Below, in pieces: positions 41,118-49,155 of a DNA stretch of 64,000 bases (the first letter of the stretch is position 1; the number at the start of each line of letters is the position of its first letter). Source of the DNA: Anderseniella sp. Alg231-50 (GTDB taxonomy: Bacteria; Pseudomonadota; Alphaproteobacteria; Rhizobiales; Aestuariivirgaceae); contig NZ_LT703003.1 of the NCBI RefSeq assembly GCF_900149695.1, positions 2,132,747 to 2,196,746 on the forward strand. Direction: 5' to 3'. The notes under the pieces are model-generated. The model was not told the DNA's origin, ran no database searches, and was given only the letters and a program-made list of their open reading frames with translations. A program made the position numbers and the translations under genes.

Positions 41118-42044
41118 CTAGGTACGTGAAGATTTTCGGAATGCGCCGGGTGATGTGCCGATGGCGCGCCGGAACGCCCGGCTGAAGGCGTTGGTGTCGG
41201 AATACCCGGTGCGGCTGGCAATATCATCAAGAGCAAGGCTGGTTTCGGTCAGCATGCGGCGCGCCAGCAGTGTCCGATACCGGGTAACATAGCCCATCGG
41301 GGTTGTCGCCATGGCCTGGCGAAAGCCTGATGCAAATGCAGTGCGGGACTGGCCCGCGACCTGGGCCAGGCTCTCGATCGTCCAGTTGCGGTCCGGACTG
41401 TCATGGATTGCACTGAGCGCGCGTTGCAGTCTTTGATCGGAAAGGGCCGCAAGCGCGCCTCCCTCGACAAACGATTGGCTGGCCCATTCGCGAAGCGCGC
41501 AGAAAAACAGCACTTCGGTCAGGCGGTTCAGGATGATGAGGGATGCCGCACCCATTGTGTCGAGTTCGTGCTGTATCAGTGATCTGACGTTCGCGACATA
41601 TTCGGGGCGCTGCGCACCGCTGGCCCGAACCACCAGCAGTGCCGGCAACTGTTCCGGTATCAGGTCCGGTGCAAACGAGGAAATGCGGAAGTAACCGCAC
41701 AGCAGCTGGGTCGACTGCTCCGGAGCCGGGCGTGGTTCGAACATTGGTACCGGCAGCGGTTCGGGACCGGGGACGTTGTGCGTCGAGTTCGCAACGATGC
41801 CGGGTTCGCTTGAAAGCACATGGGATTTTCCACGCGGTATGATCACATAATCACCTGCGTGCAGTTGCACCTCCTCGCTGCCATCCGACAGCCTGATCCA
41901 GGTCGAGCCGGCAATGATCAAATGAAACCTGCACATGCCGGGCTGCTCGATGACTTCCATGCCCCAGGGAGCCAGCACGGACTTGGAGAAGTACACCGTG
42001 CTGCGCACATGGATCATGTCCAGGATCTTGCTGATTGTGTCCAT
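41118..42044 (-). CDS. AraC family transcriptional regulator with N-terminal cupin
   Basis: 308-residue regulator. Seen: cupin-6-type sensor domain (MCRFHLIIAGSTWIRLSDG, HAGDYVIIPRGKSHVL), then the C-terminal double HTH with WTIESLAQVAGQSRTAFASGF and DIASRTGYSDTNAFSRAFRRA. The MDTISKILDMIHVRSTVYFSK start is typical of this subfamily; a longer in-frame extension is not. Divergent from the two cytochrome P460 genes, so it may control them. Confidence 0.9.
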   Translation of the reverse strand: MDTISKILDMIHVRSTVYFSKSVLAPWGMEVIEQPGMCRFHLIIAGSTWIRLSDGSEEVQLHAGDYVIIPRGKSHVLSSEPGIVANSTHNVPGPEPLPVPMFEPRPAPEQSTQLLCGYFRISSFAPDLIPEQLPALLVVRASGAQRPEYVANVRSLIQHELDTMGAASLIILNRLTEVLFFCALREWASQSFVEGGALAALSDQRLQRALSAIHDSPDRNWTIESLAQVAGQSRTAFASGFRQAMATTPMGYVTRYRTLLARRMLTETSLALDDIASRTGYSDTNAFSRAFRRAIGTSPGAFRKSSRT

Positions 42045-42211
42045 GACTACCGGGCCTACCTCCGTCCTTTCGAATTGCCAATGTCGATCGGCCTGCTTTG
42101 TACGATCTGCATGAATTCTAGAACGCTGGGCGCTGGTTGCAAGCGCCGGTCGCCGCAACACTGTGTGGCAACCGGGCCTGAAGGCCTGAATATGTCCAAG
42201 GAGAAACCATC

Positions 42212-42802
42212 ATGAAGAAGTCTACTATAGTGGCCGTGGCTCTGGCCGGTGCCGTTGCAGTGCTTTCCGCAGGCAGTGTGCACCAGACCGCCACGGCGCA
42301 GATGGCCGACTGGGGCCCGAAATGGGCCAGTGACGGCAAGCTGCAATTGCCCGTCGGTTACCGCGAATGGGTTTATCTGGGATCGCCCCTGACACCCAAT
42401 GCCCTGAACGACGGCAAGGCAGGTTTTCCGGAATACCACAATGTCTACATCCAGCCGCAGGCCTACAAGATCTACAAGCAGAGCGGCAAGTTTCCGGAAG
42501 GCACCATCCTGCTGAAGGAGCTGCAGCTTGTGATGGAAAGCGAAGAAGCCGACGGATCACGGACGGAAGTTTCAGGGCGCGGATATTTCCCCGGCGCATT
42601 CAACGGCATCGATATCGCCGTGAAAGACTCCAAACGCTTCGCGGAAAGCAACAATTGGGGCTACTTCAACTTCGGCCATCATGCTCCGCCATATGCCAAG
42701 ACAGCCGCTGCCGCGCCAGTCGAGAACTGCGCCCAGTGCCATATCGACAATGCGACCAAGGACATGGTGTTCACCAGGTTCTACGGCCCGCTGAACGAGT
42801 AA
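42212..42802 (+). CDS. Cytochrome P460 family protein, copy 1
   Basis: 196-residue periplasmic c-type haem protein of the P460/cytochrome c'-beta group. Seen: signal peptide MKKSTIVAVALAGAVAVLS, then GYREWVYLGSPLTPNALN, FPEGTILLKEL, and the haem site NCAQCH near the C-terminus. P460 enzymes oxidise hydroxylamine or bind NO; some relatives only bind NO. The cross-linking Lys cannot be identified with confidence. Followed after 39 bases by a second P460 gene. Confidence 0.9.
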   Translation: MKKSTIVAVALAGAVAVLSAGSVHQTATAQMADWGPKWASDGKLQLPVGYREWVYLGSPLTPNALNDGKAGFPEYHNVYIQPQAYKIYKQSGKFPEGTILLKELQLVMESEEADGSRTEVSGRGYFPGAFNGIDIAVKDSKRFAESNNWGYFNFGHHAPPYAKTAAAAPVENCAQCHIDNATKDMVFTRFYGPLNE

Positions 42803-42841
42803 ATATTCAGAAAATTCAGATAGATAACGGAGAAAATTGAA

Positions 42842-43402
42842 ATGAACTTCACTAAAGTCCAGGCCGGTGTCGGCATACTGGGACTGGCAATGGTCGCAGG
42901 CCTTGTGATGGGCGACTTGCCGGCAACCAAGCAGGCCAACGCCCAAAGCGGACAGACCATACAGCTTCCAGCCAACTTCCGCACCGATTACGAGTTCCTC
43001 GGCGCGTGGGCGGTTTCAGGTGATGCTGACACCGGCGGCAACATCGGCCAGCACATAGTTTATGCGTCACCCGGCACCGTCAAAGCCTATCGGAAAACCG
43101 GGAAATTCCCTGATGGTGCTGTACTCGTAAAGGAGTTGTTTAAAGGCAAGACCGAAGACCTGACCACCGGCAGTGCCACGTCTGCTGCCGAGGTGGCCGG
43201 TTATTTCGTCATGGTCAAGGATGCCGAAGGCAAGAATACCGGCCCGCTCTGGGGTGACGGATGGGGTTGGGCGTTCTTCGGCGCGGACGACAAAAAGCAG
43301 ACAACGACAAAAGACTACAAGGCTGAGTGTCTTGCCTGCCATGAACCGGTGCGCGACAGCGACCTGATTTATTCGTACGCCTATCCGGTCCTGAAACCGT
43401 AA
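42842..43402 (+). CDS. Cytochrome P460 family protein, copy 2
   Basis: 186 residues, paralogue of the preceding gene. Seen: signal peptide MNFTKVQAGVGILGLAMVAG, then FRTDYEFLGAWAVSGDADTGG, FPDGAVLVKELFKG, and haem site CLACH with an adjacent YSYAYPVLKP tail. The two proteins share the family core but are clearly diverged, pointing to an old duplication rather than a recent one. Confidence 0.9.
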   Translation: MNFTKVQAGVGILGLAMVAGLVMGDLPATKQANAQSGQTIQLPANFRTDYEFLGAWAVSGDADTGGNIGQHIVYASPGTVKAYRKTGKFPDGAVLVKELFKGKTEDLTTGSATSAAEVAGYFVMVKDAEGKNTGPLWGDGWGWAFFGADDKKQTTTKDYKAECLACHEPVRDSDLIYSYAYPVLKP

Positions 43403-43448
43403 CCGGGTCTCCACCACGCCGACATCCGAATCCCGGATGCGGCAACTG

Positions 43449-43504
43449 CTGGCGCGCCAGTCTCGCACCGTGATTTCCCCTCCGGTTGGCGCGCCAGGTT
43501 TTTT
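43449..43504 (+). terminator. Terminator after the P460 pair
   Basis: CTGGCGCGCCA and TGGCGCGCCAG arms 27 bases apart, followed by T6. Each arm is also nearly palindromic in itself, so other pairings are possible. Confidence 0.65.
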
Positions 43505-43615
43505 GCTGCCGGAAACGGTACCCTGACCGGTCGTAATCCGGCTTGCCCCGGTTTGACTGCCACTGCTATGACGCTGAAGCAGGCATCAAACTCGAAACTC
43601 CGGGGCAGTTCACCC

Positions 43616-44026
43616 ATGAGCGCAGCAGCGACACGTAAACTCATCAATCGCTATTACACCGCCTTCAATGCGCAAGACACCGGCACCATGCTGGATTGCC
43701 TGGGCGCAGGTTTCGTGCATGACGTAAGCCAGGGTGAAAGGCGCAGGGGCAAGAAGAAGTTTGCCGAGTTCCTGGCCCATATGCACGCGTGTTACCATGA
43801 GCAATTGTCAGACATTGTGGTGATGACGTCGGCGGACGGATCTCGCGCTGCGGCGGAATTCAAACTCAAGGGCAAGTACCTTGCAACCGATGAAGGATTG
43901 CCGCCGGCTGCCGGACAAACCTACAAACTGACAGTTGGCGCCTTCTTTGAGGTCAAGGACGGCAAGATTAGCCGTGTGTCCACTCACTACAGCCTGCCTG
44001 ACTGGACCCGGCAGGTGATCGGCTAA
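43616..44026 (+). CDS. SnoaL-like/NTF2-fold protein
   Basis: 136-residue protein of the NTF2/ketosteroid-isomerase fold. Seen: LINRYYTAFNAQDTGTMLDCL at the N-terminus, then a domain with AAAEFKLKGKYLATDEGLPP and a final strand FFEVKDGKISRVSTHYSLPDW, the typical last strand for this fold. Function unclear: such proteins bind small hydrophobic ligands or act as isomerases. ATG chosen by the usual family start; two earlier in-frame ATGs are possible. The next gene starts 3 bases on. Confidence 0.8.
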   Translation: MSAAATRKLINRYYTAFNAQDTGTMLDCLGAGFVHDVSQGERRRGKKKFAEFLAHMHACYHEQLSDIVVMTSADGSRAAAEFKLKGKYLATDEGLPPAAGQTYKLTVGAFFEVKDGKISRVSTHYSLPDWTRQVIG

Positions 44027-44029
44027 CCG

Positions 44030-44620
44030 ATGAGCGTCACAGTAAGATCGCTTGCCGGGCCTGATTTCGATGCTGCAATTCCCGCACTGGCGAACCTTCG
44101 CATCAAGGTGTTTCGGGCATGGCCGTACCTGTATGACGGAAACCCGGCTTATGAAGAAGGTTACCTGGCCCGGTTCAGGCATGCGGACCGGGCCTTTCTG
44201 GCGGCCGCTTTCGATGGCGATACCATTGTGGGAGCCGCCACAGCCGCTCCCATGGCAGGCGAGGCGGCAGAATTTCGAGGACCGTTCGAGCGTGCCGGGT
44301 TTGATACGTCGAAAATTTTCTATTTCGCTGAAAGCCTGTTGTTGCCTGCCTATCGCGGTCAGGGAGCAGGCGTAAAATTCTTCGAGGCACGTGAAGCCCA
44401 TGCCCGCAGCTTCGGCAGTTACAGCCACGCGGTATTCTGTGGTGTGGTGCGCGCCAGCGGTCACCCGATGAAGCCGGAGACTTACGTTCCGCTGGATGCC
44501 TTCTGGCGCAAGCGCGGGTTTGACAAGCTGGACGGCATGACGACGGCCTATTCGTGGAAAGATGTCGGCGCGCCGGAAGAAACCGAGAAGTCGATGCAGT
44601 TCTGGATGAAGCAATTATGA
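44030..44620 (+). CDS. GNAT family N-acetyltransferase
   Basis: 196-residue acetyl-CoA-dependent acyltransferase. Seen: FYFAESLLLPAYRGQGAGVKFFE, with the acetyl-CoA pyrophosphate-binding RGQGAG, and a C-terminal half with HPMKPETYVPLDAFWRKRGF matching GNAT. Acceptor substrate unknown. Its stop overlaps the nitrilase-family start by 4 bases (ATGA), as in related bacteria where a GNAT and a nitrilase-type amidase pair up. Confidence 0.86.
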   Translation: MSVTVRSLAGPDFDAAIPALANLRIKVFRAWPYLYDGNPAYEEGYLARFRHADRAFLAAAFDGDTIVGAATAAPMAGEAAEFRGPFERAGFDTSKIFYFAESLLLPAYRGQGAGVKFFEAREAHARSFGSYSHAVFCGVVRASGHPMKPETYVPLDAFWRKRGFDKLDGMTTAYSWKDVGAPEETEKSMQFWMKQL

Positions 44621-45525
44621 CCCGTACCTTCAAGATTGCTACTGCCCAATATCCGCTCGATGAGTTGTCATCGCTGGCTGAATACACAGACAAGATCACC
44701 GGCTGGGTGGACGAGGCCGCAGCAGCGGGTTCGCAATTGCTGGTGTTCCCGGAATATGGTGCGATGGAACTGGCAGCACTTGCCGGCCAGGATGCGGCAG
44801 CGGACCTGCAAGGGGCAATTGATGCGGTGTCAGAGCGGCTGCCACTGCAGGCGGAGTTGCATCAGCAGCTGGCGGTCGAGTACGGGGTGACAATTGTTGC
44901 GGCATCCGGCCCGCAACGCCATGCAGACGGCAGTGCAACCAATGTGGCCCGGATTTTTGCGCCATCCGCCAGGCAAGGTGAGTATCACAAGCTCATGATG
45001 ACGCCGTGGGAGCGCGATCCATGGCAGGTGAGCGCCGGACCGCCTGATGGCCTGTGCGTGTTTGATCTCGGCGATGTGAAGGTCGGGCTGGTGATCTGCT
45101 ATGACATCGAGTTTCCGCTACTGTCCCGCGCTCTGGCGGAGGCGGGCGCTGAAGTCATACTGGCGCCATCCAACACTGAAACAGAGCACGGCTACTGGAG
45201 AGTGCGCACCGGGTGCATGGCACGCGCACTGGAAAACCAGGTTTACACGGTGCACTCGCCGACTGTCGGCGTGGCACCCTGGTGCCCGCCGGTAGAGATG
45301 AATGTTGGCGCGGCAGGGGTGTATGTCGCATCTGATACCGGATTTCCTGCCGGCGGGGTAATTGCTCTTGGCGAGTTGAACAAGCCGCAGTGGGTGTATG
45401 CCGAGGTGGATCTTGGCTTGCTTGCGAAGGTGCGCGGATCAGGCGGCGTGCAAACCTATAATCACTGGGGAGAACAGCCGGGTGCGGCATTGCTTCCCAG
45501 TGCACGGACGGTTCTACTCGACTAG
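44617..45525 (+). CDS. Carbon-nitrogen hydrolase family protein (nitrilase superfamily)
   Basis: 302-residue amidase-type enzyme. Seen: the Glu-Lys-Cys triad as LLVFPEYGAME (Glu near 47), EYHKLMMTPWE (Lys near 125), and GLVICYDIEFPLLSRAL (Cys near 159). The ATG chosen gives MTRTFKIATAQYPL, normal for the family. It hydrolyses an amide or nitrile; substrate not known. Coupled to the GNAT gene by a 4-base overlap. Confidence 0.92.
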   Translation: MTRTFKIATAQYPLDELSSLAEYTDKITGWVDEAAAAGSQLLVFPEYGAMELAALAGQDAAADLQGAIDAVSERLPLQAELHQQLAVEYGVTIVAASGPQRHADGSATNVARIFAPSARQGEYHKLMMTPWERDPWQVSAGPPDGLCVFDLGDVKVGLVICYDIEFPLLSRALAEAGAEVILAPSNTETEHGYWRVRTGCMARALENQVYTVHSPTVGVAPWCPPVEMNVGAAGVYVASDTGFPAGGVIALGELNKPQWVYAEVDLGLLAKVRGSGGVQTYNHWGEQPGAALLPSARTVLLD

Positions 45526-45577
45526 GGTCGCGACCAAGGTACCAGCTGGCAACACATGAAAACGGGGTACGGGCGGC

Positions 45578-46549
45578 ATGCTTGAAATTGCTCAGCAAAA
45601 CCTGATCTCCCCCATGGTGCTGTTCTTCGCCCTTGGCCTGTTTGCCTCCTTTGTGAGGTCCGATCTTTCGGTGCCGGAAGCCATCGCCAAGACGATGGCG
45701 CTGTATCTGATGATGGCTATCGGCTTCAAGGGTGGTGTGGAGCTTGCCGGCAGCGGCCTGACGGCGACACTGTTTGCGGTGTTGATTGCCGGTGCAATTC
45801 TGTCTGCCCTGCTGCCGGTAATCGGCTTTGGCCTGTTGCGCGCGACCAGCGGCCTGTCGCGCGTGGATGCAGCGGCGGTTGCCGCCCATTACGGTTCGAT
45901 TTCCATTGTTACTTTTGTCGCTGCCACACAAGCGCTGGCAACGGCGGGGCTGGCCTATGATGGTTACATGATCGCTGTCGCAGCGGTGATGGAAAGCCCG
46001 GCGATCATGATGGCATTGCTTCTGGCCAAGCGGGCCGATGCGGCAGGTCCGCCCGACGATCACGGTGCCCACATCGGTCGCGAGATTTTCTTTAATTCGT
46101 CGGTGCTCATGCTGACGGGCGCTTTCATCATCGGCTACGTTACCGGCAAGCCCGGGCTGGACGCCATCGCGCCGTTTATTGTCGATCCGTTCCGTGGCGT
46201 GTTGTGTCTGTTCCTGCTGGACATGGGCCTGATTGCAGCGCGTGGGTTGCGCTCCGGTCTGGGCAAACTGTCGATGCCTGTCCTGCTGTACGGACTGTAC
46301 ATGCCGCTGGTTGGCGCGGCTGTCGGCGCAGGTGCGGCCATGTTCGTCGGTCTGACCGCCGGCAGTGCGGCGTTGTTGATTACCCTGTCAGCCTCAGCGT
46401 CGTACATTGCCGTTCCGGCCGCACTTCGGCTGGCGCTGCCGGAAGCAACGCCATCCATCTATCTGACCTTGTCTCTGGGCATTACTTTCCCGTTTAATCT
46501 GGCAATTGGCATTCCACTCTATATCTGGCTTGCAGAGGTTTTGACATGA
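45578..46549 (+). CDS. sbtA: Sodium-dependent bicarbonate transporter, SbtA family
   Basis: Inner-membrane Na+/HCO3- symporter, 323 residues, about ten helices in two inverted halves. Seen: ISPMVLFFALGLFASFVRSDL, the SbtA opening, MAIGFKGGVELA, and AAVAAHYGSISIVTFVAA with the substrate-site region, then a second half with MDLGL-like DMGLIAARGL and AHYGSAS-like ITLSASASYIAVPAA. In cyanobacteria SbtA feeds carboxysomes; no RuBisCO is seen here, so bicarbonate may serve carboxylases. Followed by an SbtB-like gene (4-base overlap) and a carbonic anhydrase. Confidence 0.92.
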   Translation: MLEIAQQNLISPMVLFFALGLFASFVRSDLSVPEAIAKTMALYLMMAIGFKGGVELAGSGLTATLFAVLIAGAILSALLPVIGFGLLRATSGLSRVDAAAVAAHYGSISIVTFVAATQALATAGLAYDGYMIAVAAVMESPAIMMALLLAKRADAAGPPDDHGAHIGREIFFNSSVLMLTGAFIIGYVTGKPGLDAIAPFIVDPFRGVLCLFLLDMGLIAARGLRSGLGKLSMPVLLYGLYMPLVGAAVGAGAAMFVGLTAGSAALLITLSASASYIAVPAALRLALPEATPSIYLTLSLGITFPFNLAIGIPLYIWLAEVLT

Positions 46550-46863
46550 CGCTGAAGACCCACAAGAAAAAGCGCATCGAGATCATGATCGAAGCGGCGG
46601 CACTGCACCGGATTGTCGAAGTGCTGGACCGGTTTGGCGTCACCGGATATACGGTCCTGCCGGTGCTGGCCGGGCGCGGTATGTCTGGAGACTGGCAGCG
46701 CGATGATGCCTTTGGCGATACTGCCCGCATTGTGAGCGTGGTGTGTATTACCGACCCGTCGAAAGAGGAAGATGTCCTGTTGGCAACCAAGGAAATTGTC
46801 GAACGCTATATTGGCATTGTGTCGGTTTGCGATGTAGAAGTGCTACGCTCTGAGCATTTCTGA
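46546..46863 (+). CDS. sbtB: PII-like protein, SbtB family
   Basis: 105-residue PII-fold trimer expected to gate SbtA. Seen: RIEIMIEAAALHRIVEVLDR, nucleotide-site GYTVLPVLAGRGMSGDW, and the end strands VSVVCITDPSK and YIGIVSVCDVEVLR. The T-loop matches SbtB more than GlnB/GlnK. The C-terminal CGPxGC redox segment of cyanobacterial SbtB is missing: the protein ends in RSEHF. Adenyl-nucleotide sensing is inferred from the family. Confidence 0.88.
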   Translation: MTLKTHKKKRIEIMIEAAALHRIVEVLDRFGVTGYTVLPVLAGRGMSGDWQRDDAFGDTARIVSVVCITDPSKEEDVLLATKEIVERYIGIVSVCDVEVLRSEHF

Positions 46864-46889
46864 AACCGACATAGACAAGGGGCACTCAA

Positions 46890-47543
46890 TTGACGAGTTC
46901 TTTTCCAAAGCGGCTGAGCGAAGGCTATCGCAGCTTCCGCACAGACTCCTTTGCCCGCGAACGGCAACGCTATGATGCTTTGGCCTCGCATGGCCAGAAG
47001 CCGACGATCATGATCATTGCCTGCTGCGATTCCCGGGCTGCTCCGGAGATCGTTTTTGATGCCAGTCCGGGCGAGGTTTTTGTGGTCCGCAATGTTGCTA
47101 ATCTTGTGCCGCCATATGCACCGGACGGCAGTCATCATTCCACCTCGGCTGCGCTTGAATACGGGGTGCTGCAGTTGCGGGTTGAACACATTGTCATCAT
47201 GGGACACGGCCGCTGCGGCGGTATTTCAGCAATTGTGAACGACTCCGATCCGCTGAGCAGCGGCGACTTCATTGGCCAGTGGCTGAGTCAGATACGCGAC
47301 GTGGCGCAGTTTGTGGAACGCGACAGCGGCAATTCGGAACACCATCATGAAACCCGGGTGGAGAGGGCCAATGTCGAACATTCACTGGCGAACCTGAGAA
47401 CATTTCCCTGGATCCGGCAACGCGAGCAGCGTGGCGAACTAAGCGTGCACGGAGCATGGTTTGATATTGCTCTTGGCGAACTGCATGTGCTTGACGACCG
47501 CAGCGGCGACTGGTCCATGCTGGAGGGCGCTGATCCAGCCTGA
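46890..47543 (+). CDS. Beta-class carbonic anhydrase
   Basis: 217-residue cytosolic zinc enzyme that interconverts CO2 and bicarbonate. Seen: zinc motif IIACCDSRAAPEIVF (Cys-x-Asp-x-Arg) near residue 47, VVRNVANLVPP, and IVIMGHGRCGGISAI with the His-x2-Cys ligands. TTG start with AAGGGG about 7 bases upstream. With SbtA and SbtB it forms a three-gene bicarbonate uptake and use unit, 26 bases after sbtB. Confidence 0.93.
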   Translation: MTSSFPKRLSEGYRSFRTDSFARERQRYDALASHGQKPTIMIIACCDSRAAPEIVFDASPGEVFVVRNVANLVPPYAPDGSHHSTSAALEYGVLQLRVEHIVIMGHGRCGGISAIVNDSDPLSSGDFIGQWLSQIRDVAQFVERDSGNSEHHHETRVERANVEHSLANLRTFPWIRQREQRGELSVHGAWFDIALGELHVLDDRSGDWSMLEGADPA

Positions 47544-47745
47544 CCAGTGCCTGCCGACAAACATCGACATGGGTTTGACGACAGGACCAGTGCTCTCGCA
47601 TGGCAGAATTGATGCACGCAGCGGTTGCCAATCACTTCACAACTAGACATCATTGACACTCATAGAGCCTGAAACAGGCCGAAAAGTGCGCGTTTTGCTA
47701 CTTCTGGTGAGCAGTTTTGTGCGCACGACAGGGAGGATGTTTGTC

Positions 47746-48075
47746 ATGTGTCACGTATTTGCGGGTCAGTCACCGTCCAACTATACTTTCGAAACACGAT
47801 CGGTTCGCCTGATGGGGCACCCGACCAGTGTGCGTCTTGAAGCCAAATTCTGGGTTGTTCTGGAGCAACTTGCTGATGCCCAGGACATGCCGATGTCCAA
47901 ATTTTTATCCGCCTTGTATGAGGAAGCTTCAGAAATACACGGCGAAGTCAGCAATTTTGCATCTCTGCTGAGATGCTGCTGCATCAATTTTCTCGACCCG
48001 GCATTCAATCACGAGCAGTTGGCGCTGGAAGCGCAGGATGCACGTGCCAAAATGGACGTCGTTGCTGCCGAGTAA
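47746..48075 (+). CDS. Ribbon-helix-helix domain protein (RHH_4)
   Basis: 109-residue protein, a possible DNA-binding regulator. Seen: MCHVFAGQSPSNYTFETRSVRL, then the ribbon-helix-helix core SVRLEAKFWVVLEQLADAQ and PMSKFLSALYEEASE, and an ending with ASLLRCCCINFLD. This set is common in alphaproteobacteria. The second ATG was chosen because GGGAGG lies 9 bases before it, while the first ATG directly abuts that motif. Confidence 0.83.
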   Translation: MCHVFAGQSPSNYTFETRSVRLMGHPTSVRLEAKFWVVLEQLADAQDMPMSKFLSALYEEASEIHGEVSNFASLLRCCCINFLDPAFNHEQLALEAQDARAKMDVVAAE

Positions 48076-48189
48076 CACCAAGGGAAGTCGTTATTGACGC
48101 TTTCGAGGGTGTAGTAGCTGAATAACACCACATGGATGGCGATGGTGTTAGCCTTTGCAGGATAACAAGACTGCAAGGGAGGAGTGCCG

Positions 48190-48585
48190 GTGGCAAAAGC
48201 CATTCATACCATGGTGCGTGTGCTCGACGAGGCGAAGTCTGTTGAGTTTTACAGCAAGGCCTTTGGCCTGGGCATAGAAGACCGCTTTGAATTTGACGGG
48301 TTCACACTGGTTTATCTGAAGAACCCTGAAAACGATTTTGAAGTCGAGCTGACCATCAATCATGACCGCACCGAGCCTTATGGGCACGGTGACGGATATG
48401 GTCACCTGGCGGTGTCCGTCGACAATGTCGATGAGCAGCATGCGGCGGCACAGGCCCATGGCCTCAACCCGACCGACGTGAAGGAATTTCATCGCGACGG
48501 TGCCCTGATGGCCAAGTTCTTTTTTCTGCAGGACCCGGACGGATACAAGATCGAGGTTCTGCAGCGCCATGGCAGGTACACCTGA
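48190..48585 (+). CDS. VOC family protein (glyoxalase-like)
   Basis: 131-residue vicinal-oxygen-chelate protein with two beta-alpha-beta-beta-beta halves. Seen: IHTMVRVLDEAKSVEFYSKAFG, LVYLKNPENDFEVELT, GYGHLAVSVDNVD and FFLQDPDGYKIEVLQ. This resembles lactoylglutathione lyase, but the metal-binding set cannot be confirmed by eye. GTG start with GGAGG 7 bases upstream. It precedes the Tat-subunit and GMC genes and may be in the same unit. Confidence 0.87.
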   Translation: MAKAIHTMVRVLDEAKSVEFYSKAFGLGIEDRFEFDGFTLVYLKNPENDFEVELTINHDRTEPYGHGDGYGHLAVSVDNVDEQHAAAQAHGLNPTDVKEFHRDGALMAKFFFLQDPDGYKIEVLQRHGRYT

Positions 48586-48619
48586 AATCAAGACAAGAAA
48601 ACCGAGGAGGAATGGCAAG

Positions 48620-49141
48620 ATGAACGGAAAGACGAACATATCCAGGCGTACCGCGCTTAAAGCTGCCGGTGCGGGCCTCATTGTTGCCGGCACTGGTGCC
48701 GGAGGCCTGGTTTACGGCCACAATGATGCATGGGCTGCAACGGCTGAAAATCTGGATGCCGATACCTTTGCAACGCTGGTGCAGATGTCGCGCGATACCT
48801 ATCCGCACGACCGGCTGGAGGACAAGTTCTATGCTGCTGCCGTATCCGGCCTGGACAAGGCGGCCAAGGATGACGGTGCGTTGAAAACCATGCTCACGGA
48901 CGGTGTTGCCGGCCTGAACAAGGCCGCGGGAGGCTCTTATTCCGGCGAGAAGGATGCAGACAAGCGGGTGGCGCTTCTGAAGGCCATGGAGAGTGACGGC
49001 TTCTTCCAGAAGGTGCGCGGCAACCTGGTGACCGGACTGTACAACAACAAGGAAGCCTGGCCGCTGTTTGGCTACGAGGGTGCGTCTGCCGACAAGGGCG
49101 GATACATCGATCGCGGCTTCAACGATATCAACTGGCTGTAA
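48620..49141 (+). CDS. Tat-exported gluconate 2-dehydrogenase subunit 3 family protein
   Basis: 173-residue small subunit of a flavin dehydrogenase complex. Seen: twin-arginine signal ISRRTALKAAGAGLIVAGTG, then LDADTFATLVQMSRDTYPHDRLEDKFYA, typical of the gluconate 2-dehydrogenase gamma subunit. The small subunit carries the large GMC subunit across the membrane by hitch-hiking in related enzymes. 14 bases before the GMC gene. Confidence 0.88.
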   Translation: MNGKTNISRRTALKAAGAGLIVAGTGAGGLVYGHNDAWAATAENLDADTFATLVQMSRDTYPHDRLEDKFYAAAVSGLDKAAKDDGALKTMLTDGVAGLNKAAGGSYSGEKDADKRVALLKAMESDGFFQKVRGNLVTGLYNNKEAWPLFGYEGASADKGGYIDRGFNDINWL

Positions 49142-49155
49142 GGGAGGACGACAAT

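Noticed and set aside
43449..43504. Mobile-element end because of the TGGCGCGCCA palindromes
   Set aside because: The T-run and position after the P460 stop fit a terminator better, and no transposase is nearby.
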